Below, in pieces: positions 18,608-27,058 of a stretch of DNA of 64,000 nt (position 1 is its first letter; every line of letters begins with the position of its first letter). The notes under the pieces were generated by a model. The model saw only the letters and a program-made list of their open reading frames with translations, was not told the DNA's origin and searched no databases. Both the position numbers and the translations under genes were made by a program. This DNA is from Winogradskyella sp. Lineage in GTDB: Bacteria; Bacteroidota; Bacteroidia; Flavobacteriales; Flavobacteriaceae. The stretch is from positions 24,100 to 88,099 of the forward strand of contig SHBX01000008.1 in NCBI GenBank assembly GCA_004211785.1, read 5' to 3'.

Positions 18608-18652
18608 TATATCAAACTTTAAATTTTTTTTCTAAAACTAATCAAAACCGAA

Positions 18653-18682
18653 CAAAAATAACATAAAACTCATATTTATCAA
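18653..18682 (-). promoter_or_regulatory. Promoter of the parvulin-MoxR operon
   Basis: On the minus strand there is a -33 TTG (18682-18680), a 19-nt spacer and a perfect -7 TATTTTTG (18660-18653). It lies about 45 bases before the ATG of the first parvulin gene. Confidence 0.75.
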
Positions 18683-18791
18683 GTTTAAAAAGGTAACCCA
18701 TTTAGGTTATCATTTATTGTCCCATTTTATAAGTTTTAATACTACAATTTATGAATTTGAAGTATTTTCGCTAAACAATAGAATTGAGCTA

Positions 18792-19028
18792 ATGCGTAAA
18801 CTAAAACTCATTTGGGATTTCCGTGGACCAGCTGCAAAGAAAACTGCAGAACATCACCTTATACATCTAAAAGAATATATTGAAATTGAAAAATTAGACA
18901 TAGAAATTACTGGTATAGAAACACTTAGTGACATGCATAGTCTTGCTTTTTTAGTGGTTGAAGAATCTAAAATGAAACCCATTAGAGATGCATTAAAACC
19001 ACATCGTGGACAAGTATATCAAGGCTAG
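18792..19028 (+). CDS. Small conserved-looking protein of unknown function
   Basis: I chose the ATG at 18792 (MRKLKLIWDFRGPAAKKTA), giving 78 residues. The frame is open back to 18717, but the extra 25 residues look non-conserved and begin inside the promoter region. The compact sequence, with an alternating beta/alpha look (LKLIWDF, KTAEHHLIHLKEYIE, ITGIETLSDMHSLAFLVVE, MKPIRDALKPHRGQVYQG), suggests a small ferredoxin-like alpha/beta fold. I cannot name the family. Its end overlaps the convergent crtY gene by 4 bases. Confidence 0.7.
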   Translation: MRKLKLIWDFRGPAAKKTAEHHLIHLKEYIEIEKLDIEITGIETLSDMHSLAFLVVEESKMKPIRDALKPHRGQVYQG

Positions 19029-20158
19029 AACAAACGTTTAAAAAAAGAAATAATAAAATGTCTTGGCGGTACAGAAAGTATAATTTTTAGGTCTTCTAGA
19101 AGGTTTGATTCTTCATCCAAAAATCTAAAAATAGTTTTCACATTGGTTTTCTTAAATAAGCTCGAAAATACATTAGCACCGCTATCATTGTAATTAGCTA
19201 GTACATCTAAAAAGATTAAATCATAAAACCAAAATTTTGGTTTGGAAAGTGATTTAGACATATCCTTTCCTTGTTTTAATAATGAAATAATCTTTTTGGT
19301 ATTCTTACTAGTGGTTCTAAATGTATAACCAGTACTCGCTTTAGTCCAACCTCCAGCAGTTCCAATATTTATAACATGAGGCGTATTTGATTTTGAAAAC
19401 TTGTAAGACGTCATCGGTATCGAGCCCTGCTCGGTTTCTATAATCTCATAATCTGAAATATCTTTTTCATTTAAATAGGTTTTAATAGCTTCTTCATACT
19501 CAGAAATCTCAAGTAAGTCTTTAGAAAATAAAGTGTATTCAAAAAGTGCCGTTTGCTTATCCATTGGTAACACATACATAAAGCGCGTATTGCCTCTTTG
19601 GGCAACTGAAAAATCCATAAATGTTGCCGAGGTATCATCAAAAGTATTGGCTTTAGTTTTTACAAACCAACCTACAAAATGTTGTTGTAAAACAGGGTAT
19701 TTATCTTGCTTTAAATATGTTAGATTTGGAGTACTATTAAATACTTTACTAGTGGTAAAATTACCTTTTGAAGTACTAACTACTACACTTTCTTTTTCTT
19801 GAAAATCTTTAACCGAAGCTTCTAGAAATTGAATATTATCTTTAGTGTTAATAGTATTCCAAAGCAATTTATAAAATGCTTCACTACGAATCATCTTGTA
19901 TCGATATGGTGAGATATTAATAGTCTTAGAAAATAATTGGCTTCCAAAAAATATCGAATCCCAAGATTTTTCAATTATATCATCCCATTCGCCTTGACCT
20001 TCCTCCCAAAAAGACCAAGTTCTGTCATTACTTTTATTAGAATCTCTATCGATAATGAGAATAGATTTATCATCAAAAAAAGCATCATCAGCCATCCTAT
20101 AAGCCAACATTAAGCCAGAAGCGCCAGCGCCTAATATGATATAATCGTAGTGTTTCAT
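19025..20158 (-). CDS. crtY: Lycopene beta-cyclase
   Basis: The 377-residue flavoprotein has an N-terminal dinucleotide-binding motif ILGAGASGLMLAYRM, the second conserved region LIIDRDSNKSNDRTWSFWEEG, and the GTAGGWTKASTGYTF segment characteristic of CrtY-type cyclases. It cyclises both ends of lycopene to beta-carotene. It lies some 17 kb from the crtI-crtB-crtZ cluster and completes the route to zeaxanthin. It is transcribed alone. A TAATTTTG motif at 20211-20218 on the minus strand could be its -7 box, though no -33 is visible. Confidence 0.95.
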   Translation of the reverse strand: MKHYDYIILGAGASGLMLAYRMADDAFFDDKSILIIDRDSNKSNDRTWSFWEEGQGEWDDIIEKSWDSIFFGSQLFSKTINISPYRYKMIRSEAFYKLLWNTINTKDNIQFLEASVKDFQEKESVVVSTSKGNFTTSKVFNSTPNLTYLKQDKYPVLQQHFVGWFVKTKANTFDDTSATFMDFSVAQRGNTRFMYVLPMDKQTALFEYTLFSKDLLEISEYEEAIKTYLNEKDISDYEIIETEQGSIPMTSYKFSKSNTPHVINIGTAGGWTKASTGYTFRTTSKNTKKIISLLKQGKDMSKSLSKPKFWFYDLIFLDVLANYNDSGANVFSSLFKKTNVKTIFRFLDEESNLLEDLKIILSVPPRHFIISFFKRLF

Positions 20159-20390
20159 TAAAACATTTAAAAATTCTTTGACGAAGATACACTTTAAGAT
20201 TATCTGTGTACAAAATTATGGTTTAACTTTCTAGTGAATTTCCACTAACTTCGTTTAACAACCGATAAAATCAATTAAAACTGAATTTATCTACGTGATG
20301 ATGTACAATTCACCAAAAGGTGACCAAAATAGCCCTAAGATTTCTCAATTTTATTCAATAGCTTTAGGCTCTTATCTAATTGTGTAGTAT

Positions 20391-21665
20391 ATGAGTACAT
20401 CTAATCGTCGTTCATTTATAAAAAAGATTACTGCGGGTACGGCAGCATCTCTATTAATACCTCAACTTTACGCAGATAACAAAAAGCGACTTAAACCTCT
20501 ACATAATTATAATACAAATGATAATTCTGAAGACTTTTGGGAAACAGTAAAAGCCCAGTTTCATTTTGCTCATGGACTTTATTATTTCAACAATGGTTCT
20601 CTTGGACCATCACCTATGTCTGTACAAGGTGCGACCAATAGTTATAGGGCTACATTAGATGGGTTTCCATCCAGATATATGTGGGGCGAATGGCAAGATG
20701 AAAAAGAAAAGGTACGCAAACAGGTAGCCAATTTATTTTCAGTAAATAAAGAAGAGATTGCCATTACGCACAACACGACTGAAGGCATGAATCTTATTGC
20801 TAAAAGCATGGATTTGCAATCTGGTGACGAGATTATCTTATCTAACCATGACCATGCAAGTGCCTATATCCCTTGGGAGGTTTGGCAAGAAACAAAAGGT
20901 GTAAAATTAGTACGGCCAAAATTACCTCTTCTACCAAAAACAGTAGAAGACCTTGTTGCTGTCTATGAAAAAGCAATTACGCCTAGAACAAAAGTGATAA
21001 ACATCTGCCATATTGTGAATACTAATGGTATGCTTTTACCAGTAAAAGAAATTAGTAAAATGGCTCATAAAAAAGGGGTTCTAGTTGCCGTTGATGGTGC
21101 ACAAACTGCTGGTATGTTTACCATTAATCTAAAAGATTTAGGCTGTGATTTTTATACTGCCAGTGCGCACAAATGGTTATTTTCTCCAAAAGGTATTGCC
21201 GTATTTTACGCAAAGCAGGAGAGTCAGAAGTGTTTAAAACCTCTAATAGTAGCTCGAGGTCATAAAGATAAAAGTATACGACGATTAGAAAACTACAACA
21301 CTAGAAACCTTCCTGAATATTTAGGACTGGGTGACGCTGTTGCATTTCATAATACTATAGGAGGCGAAAAAATCACCAAACGTTCTTATGAGTTGAAACA
21401 TTACTTTAGAGATAAGATAAAAGATAATCCAAAATTCAAACTAAGAACACCACAAAATGACCAACTGTCTTGTGCTATACAAACATTAGGAATTGTAGGA
21501 AAACCAGTATCTAAGGTAAAAAAACAATTATTTGATAATTATGGCATTGATACTAGACCAATGTCGTCTTTTGGGTTAAATGGTGTCCGTATTTCTTTTG
21601 GCATCTATATCACAAAAAAAGATATAGACTATTTAGTCAGCGCTCTTGAGACTATTGCAGGATAA
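20391..21665 (+). CDS. Tat-exported class V aminotransferase (cysteine desulfurase / isopenicillin N epimerase-like)
   Basis: The N terminus carries a twin-arginine signal (NRRSFIKKITAGTAASLLIPQLYA). The body is a fold-type I PLP enzyme of aminotransferase class V: YYFNNGSLGPSP near the start, ITHNTTEGMNLIAKS, the aspartate motif VAVDGAQTAG and the PLP lysine in TASAHKWLFSPKG. Relatives include SufS-like desulfurases and isopenicillin N epimerase-like proteins; the reaction here is unknown. A Tat signal implies that the enzyme folds with PLP in the cytoplasm and acts in the periplasm. The 424-residue length is normal once the signal is removed. Confidence 0.88.
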   Translation: MSTSNRRSFIKKITAGTAASLLIPQLYADNKKRLKPLHNYNTNDNSEDFWETVKAQFHFAHGLYYFNNGSLGPSPMSVQGATNSYRATLDGFPSRYMWGEWQDEKEKVRKQVANLFSVNKEEIAITHNTTEGMNLIAKSMDLQSGDEIILSNHDHASAYIPWEVWQETKGVKLVRPKLPLLPKTVEDLVAVYEKAITPRTKVINICHIVNTNGMLLPVKEISKMAHKKGVLVAVDGAQTAGMFTINLKDLGCDFYTASAHKWLFSPKGIAVFYAKQESQKCLKPLIVARGHKDKSIRRLENYNTRNLPEYLGLGDAVAFHNTIGGEKITKRSYELKHYFRDKIKDNPKFKLRTPQNDQLSCAIQTLGIVGKPVSKVKKQLFDNYGIDTRPMSSFGLNGVRISFGIYITKKDIDYLVSALETIAG

Positions 21666-21785
21666 TTTTTAAATAATTTTAAAGTAAGGTAGGTAAATCA
21701 AAGACTTGATTGTTTAATAAGAAAAAACTCTTTGTAGTATTCACTGTTAAGAGAAGCTATTTTTAATTAATTAAAACTTATTGTT

Positions 21786-22184
21786 ATGAAAAAATTACTT
21801 TTATTATTTGTCCTAGCCACTTTTACTTTTAATTGCTCTACAGAATCTGATGATACACCTATTCTTGAAGAGAACACTATAATTGGGAGATGGCATATTG
21901 TTAGCTTAGAGCAAACATCAATGTATGTATTTACAGAAAACTTAAGACACACTATTTACAGCACTGATGGAAACTTTGGAGGTTTAGAAACCGCTATACC
22001 AAACCCAAATACTTGGACTTTTGAAGGAGAAGAACTAGTAGTTGATTTAAATTTTGGTAATTTTTTGAGAACAAACTTAAACTTTAAGTGCGACGGAAAT
22101 GTTGTAGAATTTATAGACGCTGAAGGTACTGTTGGAACGATACTCTTCAGAGAAGGATACGATTACGCATCTTGCAATCAATAA
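21786..22184 (+). CDS. Small lipocalin-like lipoprotein
   Basis: The 132-residue protein has an SPII signal (MKKLLLLFVLATFTFNC) followed by STESDD, an acidic stretch like flavobacterial surface-export signals. The mature part contains IIGRWHIVSLEQ, the GxW motif of lipocalin-like domains, and later TWTFEGEELVVDL. Such proteins are beta-barrels binding small hydrophobic ligands, but no ligand can be predicted. It is followed by a terminator at 22235-22258. Confidence 0.78.
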   Translation: MKKLLLLFVLATFTFNCSTESDDTPILEENTIIGRWHIVSLEQTSMYVFTENLRHTIYSTDGNFGGLETAIPNPNTWTFEGEELVVDLNFGNFLRTNLNFKCDGNVVEFIDAEGTVGTILFREGYDYASCNQ

Positions 22185-22234
22185 TAATTACTAAAAAATA
22201 TGAAAAAGAAGATTAGTATTTAAAATTGATGTTT

Positions 22235-22258
22235 AAGCCAAGGAGAAATCCTTGGCTT
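22235..22258 (+). terminator. Terminator after the lipocalin-like gene
   Basis: AAGCCAAGGA and TCCTTGGCTT form a perfect 10-bp stem around the tetraloop GAAA, followed by TTGTTTT. Confidence 0.88.
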
Positions 22259-22359
22259 TTGTTTTACATATGCCTATAAATAACTATAGTCTTTTTAATA
22301 AAATAATCCTTATAGATAGGAGAATTTATAATTTAACTGTTATATAAGAAAAAACCCTT

Positions 22360-23100
22360 ATGAAAAATACAATCAAACTTTTTGCACTTATTTTAATGTC
22401 ATTGCTTTTTTTGGCTTGCAGCCAAGATGATAGCACAACTCTAGTAGAAGAAACATTTACTGATGCAGATGGTAATGTTTACAATACTATAACCATAGGA
22501 AATCAGGTATGGGCTTCAGAAAACCTAAAAACCACAACATTTAATGATGGTACGCCAATCACAGAATATACTTTTGCAACTTTTGGTAATAATTGGAACA
22601 ACTTAAATGACCAAACGTCATTATTTCAATGGGCAGATACTAGTGATTTTAATAATGCTGTAGATGAAGAGTTGCCTCCTCGTTATTATGCAGCTATGTA
22701 CAATTATTTTGCTTTAGAAAGTGGAAAATTAGCACCTGAAGGTTGGCGCATTCCCTCAGAAGCAGACTTTAGAGAACTTGAAAGTTTTTTAGCGGCTAAT
22801 GGTCAAAACGGTAACGAAGCAACTGCTTTAAAATCTGAAACTGGTTGGGTAGAATCAAGTGGCAATGGTAATGGCGGGTCTATATTTAACGCTTTGCCAA
22901 ATGGATACGTGAGTGCTTTAGGTAGTTCTATTTTTCCGGGCGGAATATGTACTTTTGCTACTTCAAACCTTATAAATACAGGAGGTCAAAGTATTGATTC
23001 TCAAAGAAGAATATTAGTTCAACTTTTTGATGAACCAACTATACTATTTACTGATAATGCTATACAAATTGGAGCTGGTGTAAGGCTTATTAAAGAATAG
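22360..23100 (+). CDS. FISUMP-domain lipoprotein
   Basis: An SPII signal (LFALILMSLLFLAC) and acidic SQDDS give a probably surface lipoprotein. The body is a Fibrobacter succinogenes major paralogous (FISUMP) domain: FTDADGNVYNTITIGNQVW, ASENLKTTTFNDGTPI, and EGWRIPSEADFRELESFL are its standard landmarks. The domain's function is not established, though it is common in secreted proteins of the Bacteroidota. The 246-residue length is typical. Two lipoprotein genes in tandem here have separate terminators, so they are probably separate units. Confidence 0.88.
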   Translation: MKNTIKLFALILMSLLFLACSQDDSTTLVEETFTDADGNVYNTITIGNQVWASENLKTTTFNDGTPITEYTFATFGNNWNNLNDQTSLFQWADTSDFNNAVDEELPPRYYAAMYNYFALESGKLAPEGWRIPSEADFRELESFLAANGQNGNEATALKSETGWVESSGNGNGGSIFNALPNGYVSALGSSIFPGGICTFATSNLINTGGQSIDSQRRILVQLFDEPTILFTDNAIQIGAGVRLIKE

Positions 23101-23117
23101 AAAAAATAATCATAAAC

Positions 23118-23150
23118 AAAAAAGCAGCATCTAATAGATGCTGCTTTTTT
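23118..23150. terminator. Bidirectional terminator between the FISUMP gene and guaB
   Basis: AAAAGCAGCATCT and AGATGCTGCTTTT pair over 13 bases around the loop AAT, with A and T runs on both sides, between two convergent genes. Confidence 0.9.
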
Positions 23151-23166
23151 GTTTTATTAATACAAT

Positions 23167-24636
23167 TTACCTAGAGTAATTAGGTGCTTCTTTAGTAATA
23201 GTTACATCATGTGGGTGGCTTTCGTTAATCCCACTGGCTGTTATTTTCACAAAACGCCCAGTTTTCTTTAAAGTATCTACATCTTTAGCTCCACAATAAC
23301 CCATACCTGCTCTTAAGCCTCCAACAAATTGATGTATGCTTTCAAACAATTCACCTTTATATGGTACACGACCTACAATGCCTTCTGGTACTAATTTTTT
23401 GATATCGTCCTCTACATCTTGGAAATAGCGGTCTTTACTTCCTTGTTTCATAGCCTCAACGGAACCCATGCCTCGATAAGATTTAAATTTACGTCCTTCA
23501 TAAATAATAGTTTCTCCAGGACTTTCTTTTGTGCCAGCTAACAACGAACCTAGCATTACTGTATCTGCTCCAGCAGCAATAGCTTTTGGAATATCACCTG
23601 TATACCTAATGCCACCATCTGCAATCACAGGAACACCAGAGCCTTTAATAGCTTCTGCGACTTCTAACACAGCAGAGAATTGAGGAAAACCAACACCAGC
23701 AACAACACGTGTTGTACAAATAGAGCCTGGCCCAATTCCTACTTTTACAGCATCTGCTCCTGCTTCAACCAAATATTTTGCAGCTTCGGCAGTAGCAATA
23801 TTACCAACAACAACTTCTAAGGTTGGGAATTTAGATTTTATTTCTTTTAAAACGAGTACAACACCTTGTGTATGTCCATGCGCTGTATCAATAATCACAG
23901 CATCTACACCTGCATTAACCAAAGCCTCTGCTCTATCAACAGCATCACCAGTAACACCGATAGCAGCTGCAACACGTAGCCTACCATAAGAATCTTTATT
24001 CGCTATTGGCTTTTGGGTCACTTTAGTGATATCTCTAAACGTAATTAAGCCTTCGAGTTTATCGCCATTGACAATGAGTAGTTTTTCAATTTTATTTTCT
24101 TGGAGAATTTTTTCAGCATCTTTTAACGATGTGCCTTCTGGAGCAGTCACAAGGTTTTCACTTGTCATGACCTCAACAATTGGTCTTTCGTTACGATGCT
24201 CAAAACGTAAATCACGATTAGTAACAATGCCTTTTAACTTCCCATTATCATCAACAATCGGGATTCCTCCTATACTATGCTCACGCATGGCATTTTTTGC
24301 ATCACTAACAATAGCATCCATAGGTAATGTCACTGGGTCGATAATCATGCCGCTTTCAGCACGTTTAACTTTACGCACCTTCATGGCTTGTGCTTCGATA
24401 GTCATATTCTTATGTAAAACACCTATACCACCTTCACGAGCCATAGCAATTGCCATACGACTTTCTGTAACTGTATCCATCGCTGCAGATACAATAGGAA
24501 CATTGATTGTAATATTTCTGGTAAATTTTGATTTAATATTGACTTCTCTAGGAAGTACTTCAGAATACGCTGGAACTAATAGGACGTCGTCATAAGTGAG
24601 ACCTTCTCCTAAAATTTTGTTGTTGTGTGCTGTCAT
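23167..24636 (-). CDS. guaB: IMP dehydrogenase
   Basis: GuaB oxidises IMP to XMP with NAD, the committed step of guanine nucleotide synthesis. I chose the ATG at 24636 ([25 protein letters not shown]), which fits the family start; the frame is open to 24660, but that stretch overlaps an inverted repeat. Two CBS domains occupy about residues 90-205 ([37 protein letters not shown]). The catalytic loop is [12 protein letters not shown], and the flap [12 protein letters not shown] is present. Length (489 residues) is normal. Its upstream region carries an unusual palindrome at 24638-24664. Confidence 0.97.
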   Translation of the reverse strand: MTAHNNKILGEGLTYDDVLLVPAYSEVLPREVNIKSKFTRNITINVPIVSAAMDTVTESRMAIAMAREGGIGVLHKNMTIEAQAMKVRKVKRAESGMIIDPVTLPMDAIVSDAKNAMREHSIGGIPIVDDNGKLKGIVTNRDLRFEHRNERPIVEVMTSENLVTAPEGTSLKDAEKILQENKIEKLLIVNGDKLEGLITFRDITKVTQKPIANKDSYGRLRVAAAIGVTGDAVDRAEALVNAGVDAVIIDTAHGHTQGVVLVLKEIKSKFPTLEVVVGNIATAEAAKYLVEAGADAVKVGIGPGSICTTRVVAGVGFPQFSAVLEVAEAIKGSGVPVIADGGIRYTGDIPKAIAAGADTVMLGSLLAGTKESPGETIIYEGRKFKSYRGMGSVEAMKQGSKDRYFQDVEDDIKKLVPEGIVGRVPYKGELFESIHQFVGGLRAGMGYCGAKDVDTLKKTGRFVKITASGINESHPHDVTITKEAPNYSR

Positions 24637-24637
24637 G

Positions 24638-24664
24638 ATGCAATTAAAAGATAATTGCATGCAA
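24638..24664. promoter_or_regulatory. Nested inverted repeats immediately upstream of guaB
   Basis: ATGCAATT (24638-24645) pairs with AATTGCAT (24653-24660) around a 7-nt spacer. The second arm also belongs to a perfect palindrome TTGCATGCAA (24655-24664). The block lies right before the guaB ATG, next to a TAAATTTG -7-like motif (24669-24662, minus). It could be an operator or a hairpin in the leader. A binding protein is not identified. Confidence 0.5.
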
Positions 24665-24675
24665 ATTTACGGCTT

Positions 24676-25176
24676 TTATCTGAGTTTGGCAGGCGTTTTT
24701 AACAATTGTTTCAGAATTATAAAAATCGAAGCTGTGTAAGTTACTGTCATTAATGTTCCTGAAAACATAACAATATATTTTACCCAAATATGGCCTTTCC
24801 AAAGCAAATAAATACCACCAAAAGTTAGAATCACTGATATAAAAGGTTCAACAGTTAAAAACACCTTCAGCTTGTAGTTTAATCGCGTTGTTAGAAGTAT
24901 GGCTCCGATAAGGAAAAAAATAATAGCCATTGATAAGATGTGCCCATGAACAAGAGTCAGCATAGCTTTCTCTGTTTTTTTGAACTTCATCTCCTTGACA
25001 TCTTCGATATCTTCATTACCTAGATATTGTTCTTCAATACCATTAGGGTTTGTAGAAGATGTCTCGTTAACAAATAAAAGGCCAGTATAGAAACCAATAC
25101 TAAGTACAACTACAAACGCCGCGATGAGCATTTTGAGTTCCTTAGGAAACGTTTCTATAAGGCCGTTTAATTTCAT
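24676..25176 (-). CDS. Membrane protein of unknown function in the FMN-binding operon
   Basis: The 166-residue protein has an N-terminal helix (MLIAAFVVVLSIGFYTGLLFV), a polar periplasm-sized loop (residues 38-70) and three further helices (ILSMAIIFFLIGAILL, FISVILTFGGIYLLW, YIVMFSGTLMTVTYTASIFII), so four membrane spans. A conserved-looking TLVHGHILSM segment holds two histidines that could bind a metal or haem, but I see no known cytochrome signature. Its start abuts the stop of the FMN-binding protein gene without a gap. It is probably part of the same redox unit. Confidence 0.78.
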   Translation of the reverse strand: MKLNGLIETFPKELKMLIAAFVVVLSIGFYTGLLFVNETSSTNPNGIEEQYLGNEDIEDVKEMKFKKTEKAMLTLVHGHILSMAIIFFLIGAILLTTRLNYKLKVFLTVEPFISVILTFGGIYLLWKGHIWVKYIVMFSGTLMTVTYTASIFIILKQLLKTPAKLR

Positions 25177-25701
25177 CTATAAAATTCCTTTTTCATTTAA
25201 AGCTTTAAGCGATGACATAAGGTCATTCATAGCATTGGTCATAGATCTTACCGATATAGTTGCTCCAGAAATGGCGTCTATATTATCGCCATATCGGAAC
25301 GTTTCATCATTATAGGTTTTACCAATAAATTGTCTTAGCCATCGTTTACTTCCTATCTCACCACCATACTCTTCGCGGTAGATTAAGACCTTAGCTTTTT
25401 TAACTGAAAGATCTGGATTAATCAATACCAAATAATCAAATTCCGCTGTTTTACTTGGTGCTTTTGAAAGGTAAGCATAGCCCAGCAAATTGTTTTCAGC
25501 TTTGATAGTAAATAAATGATTTTCACTAAACTTTGATGGTAATTCTTTTGCAATAGCATGATCAATTAAAAAGGCTTCAAATTGAAAACTCTCCAATTCA
25601 TATACTTTCTTTATTTCCTTATCTACCTTTTTCTGAATCTTCTTTGGAAGTCCAAAAGAAACTACCGATAAAATAAGTATAACTAAAGTCTTTAATTTCA
25701 T
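25177..25701 (-). CDS. Exported FMN-binding-domain protein
   Basis: The 174-residue protein has a short N-terminal hydrophobic signal (TLVILILSVVSFG) and an FMN_bind domain. The flavinylation motif Dxx(S/T)GAT is visible as DAISGAT at about residues 139-145, where the threonine would receive FMN covalently by ApbE. GYAYLSKAPSKTAEFDYLVLI and IYREEYGGEIGSKRWLRQF flank it, as in RnfG/NqrC-like domains. ApbE is not in this window. It lies between the porin and the four-helix membrane protein, suggesting extracytoplasmic flavin electron transfer. Confidence 0.88.
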   Translation of the reverse strand: MKLKTLVILILSVVSFGLPKKIQKKVDKEIKKVYELESFQFEAFLIDHAIAKELPSKFSENHLFTIKAENNLLGYAYLSKAPSKTAEFDYLVLINPDLSVKKAKVLIYREEYGGEIGSKRWLRQFIGKTYNDETFRYGDNIDAISGATISVRSMTNAMNDLMSSLKALNEKGIL

Positions 25702-25741
25702 ACTGCAAAAATATTGAATTACTTATGGTTATCTATCAAAT

Positions 25742-26914
25742 TTAGAACCAAACTCCAATGCCAAAGTTTAATCTGTCTTGGACATCGCTATTGCTATCAT
25801 TGTTACTTCTAAACTGGTAGTCGCCTTTCACCACAACACCTGGTGCGATGTGGTAGCTTAATCCAGTTGTTAGATCTGTTCTGTTAAAGGCGTCGTTTCT
25901 TGCTAAACCACCTGAAGTATCTGCATGAGTATCAAAATTCTCATAACGTGCAAAAGCAAATAAGCGTTGTTCTTTATTTAATGGCAATAAGTTATAAGCT
26001 ATCTCACCGTAATAACCCATTAATGCACTACCTAAATCTCTACTAGTTAAAGCATTGTAATCTTCTGTATCGGTTAACGAAGCATAAATAAATTGCCCAC
26101 GAGCTGTGAAACGCCTTTTTGCATAACGCATATCAAAGCCAACCATAGAAACACCAACACTAGAACCATCGATATCATCTACATCATCAGTAGCTTGTGT
26201 TCTTCCAAAATATCCTGAAAGTCCTAAACGTAATCCTGGTAATCCGTAATATTCAACTTTTGTAGAAAATGTAGGGCTATCAATTGTAGAACGAATGGCT
26301 TTCTGACGACCACCGCGAAGACCATTACTTCCTTTTAAGAAACCAGTAATTTCACCATCATCATTTTCTGTAGATTTAAATCCATTAAAAATATAAGCTT
26401 GGTAACCAATTGAAGCTTCAGGAAAACGACCAGTAACACCAACACCAATTTCTCTCCATGTTGTTGGTACAATTGCATTATCTACTGCAGGACGCTCAAC
26501 GCCATTAAACGTTGTAGGTTCGTGGTACTCATTAACAATTCCCATTGGGACTAACATTAATCCACCACGTAAACTTACATTATCGCCAACTGCATAATTA
26601 ACAAAAGCTTGCTCAATAAATACTTCTTCGACATGCTCAAATTCTACTTCAGTAACAAACTGTGTTTTGTCATTAAATTTGTAACCAAATAATAATACCA
26701 TACGCTGTACGTCTAACTCACCGTTGTTTCCTTCTGGTTGGTTATAAGTAATTTCTCCATAAGCACCAACAGTCACAGCTTTACCGTAATTTCCTGATAA
26801 AATTCGCTGCGCTGCGTTTAATTGATTTTGTGGATTATTTAATGAATCTTGTGCCGTTTGACCAAACGACAATGCACATATTAATAGTGCTAATAATGAG
26901 ATTGATTTAGTCAT
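25742..26914 (-). CDS. Phosphate-selective porin-like outer membrane protein
   Basis: A signal peptide (LLALLICALSFGQ) leads into a 390-residue beta-barrel protein. KAVTVGAYGEITYNQPEGNNG, the strand DVQRMVLLFGYKFND, and the RGGLMLVPMGIVNEYHEP and TWREIGVGVTGRFP segments resemble OprO/OprP-like porins. The chain ends in the strand LNFGIGVWF with a terminal phenylalanine, as required for barrel assembly. It is the first gene of the porin/FMN-binding/membrane-protein operon and has a strong promoter upstream (26965-26995). Its substrate cannot be read, and the phosphate label is only a family name. Confidence 0.85.
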   Translation of the reverse strand: MTKSISLLALLICALSFGQTAQDSLNNPQNQLNAAQRILSGNYGKAVTVGAYGEITYNQPEGNNGELDVQRMVLLFGYKFNDKTQFVTEVEFEHVEEVFIEQAFVNYAVGDNVSLRGGLMLVPMGIVNEYHEPTTFNGVERPAVDNAIVPTTWREIGVGVTGRFPEASIGYQAYIFNGFKSTENDDGEITGFLKGSNGLRGGRQKAIRSTIDSPTFSTKVEYYGLPGLRLGLSGYFGRTQATDDVDDIDGSSVGVSMVGFDMRYAKRRFTARGQFIYASLTDTEDYNALTSRDLGSALMGYYGEIAYNLLPLNKEQRLFAFARYENFDTHADTSGGLARNDAFNRTDLTTGLSYHIAPGVVVKGDYQFRSNNDSNSDVQDRLNFGIGVWF

Positions 26915-26964
26915 TTTTTATTTTTATTTAGACTTATTATAAATAAATTGATGTAATTTGATTG

Positions 26965-26995
26965 CAAATATAATATCAAAAATTACTTGCACAAA
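26965..26995 (-). promoter_or_regulatory. Promoter of the porin/FMN-binding operon
   Basis: On the minus strand: -33 TTTG (26995-26992), a 19-nt spacer and -7 TATATTTG (26972-26965), fully matching the Bacteroidota consensus. About 50 bases of leader precede the porin ATG. Confidence 0.75.
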
Positions 26996-27058
26996 GTTTA
27001 TTTAGAATAATTTTAAATAAAATTACAAATAGCTGATAACCATTAATTTGAAGGCATA

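Noticed and set aside
20329..20373. Imperfect inverted repeat (AGCCCTAAG / CTTTAGGCT) upstream of the Tat aminotransferase
   Set aside because: Only 7 of 9 pairs match over a long loop, with no T run, so it is not supported as a terminator or operator.
24026..24595. A 189-residue open frame on the plus strand opposite guaB
   Set aside because: It lies entirely inside the conserved guaB gene on the other strand, has no recognisable domain, no promoter and a sequence typical of a reversed coding frame.
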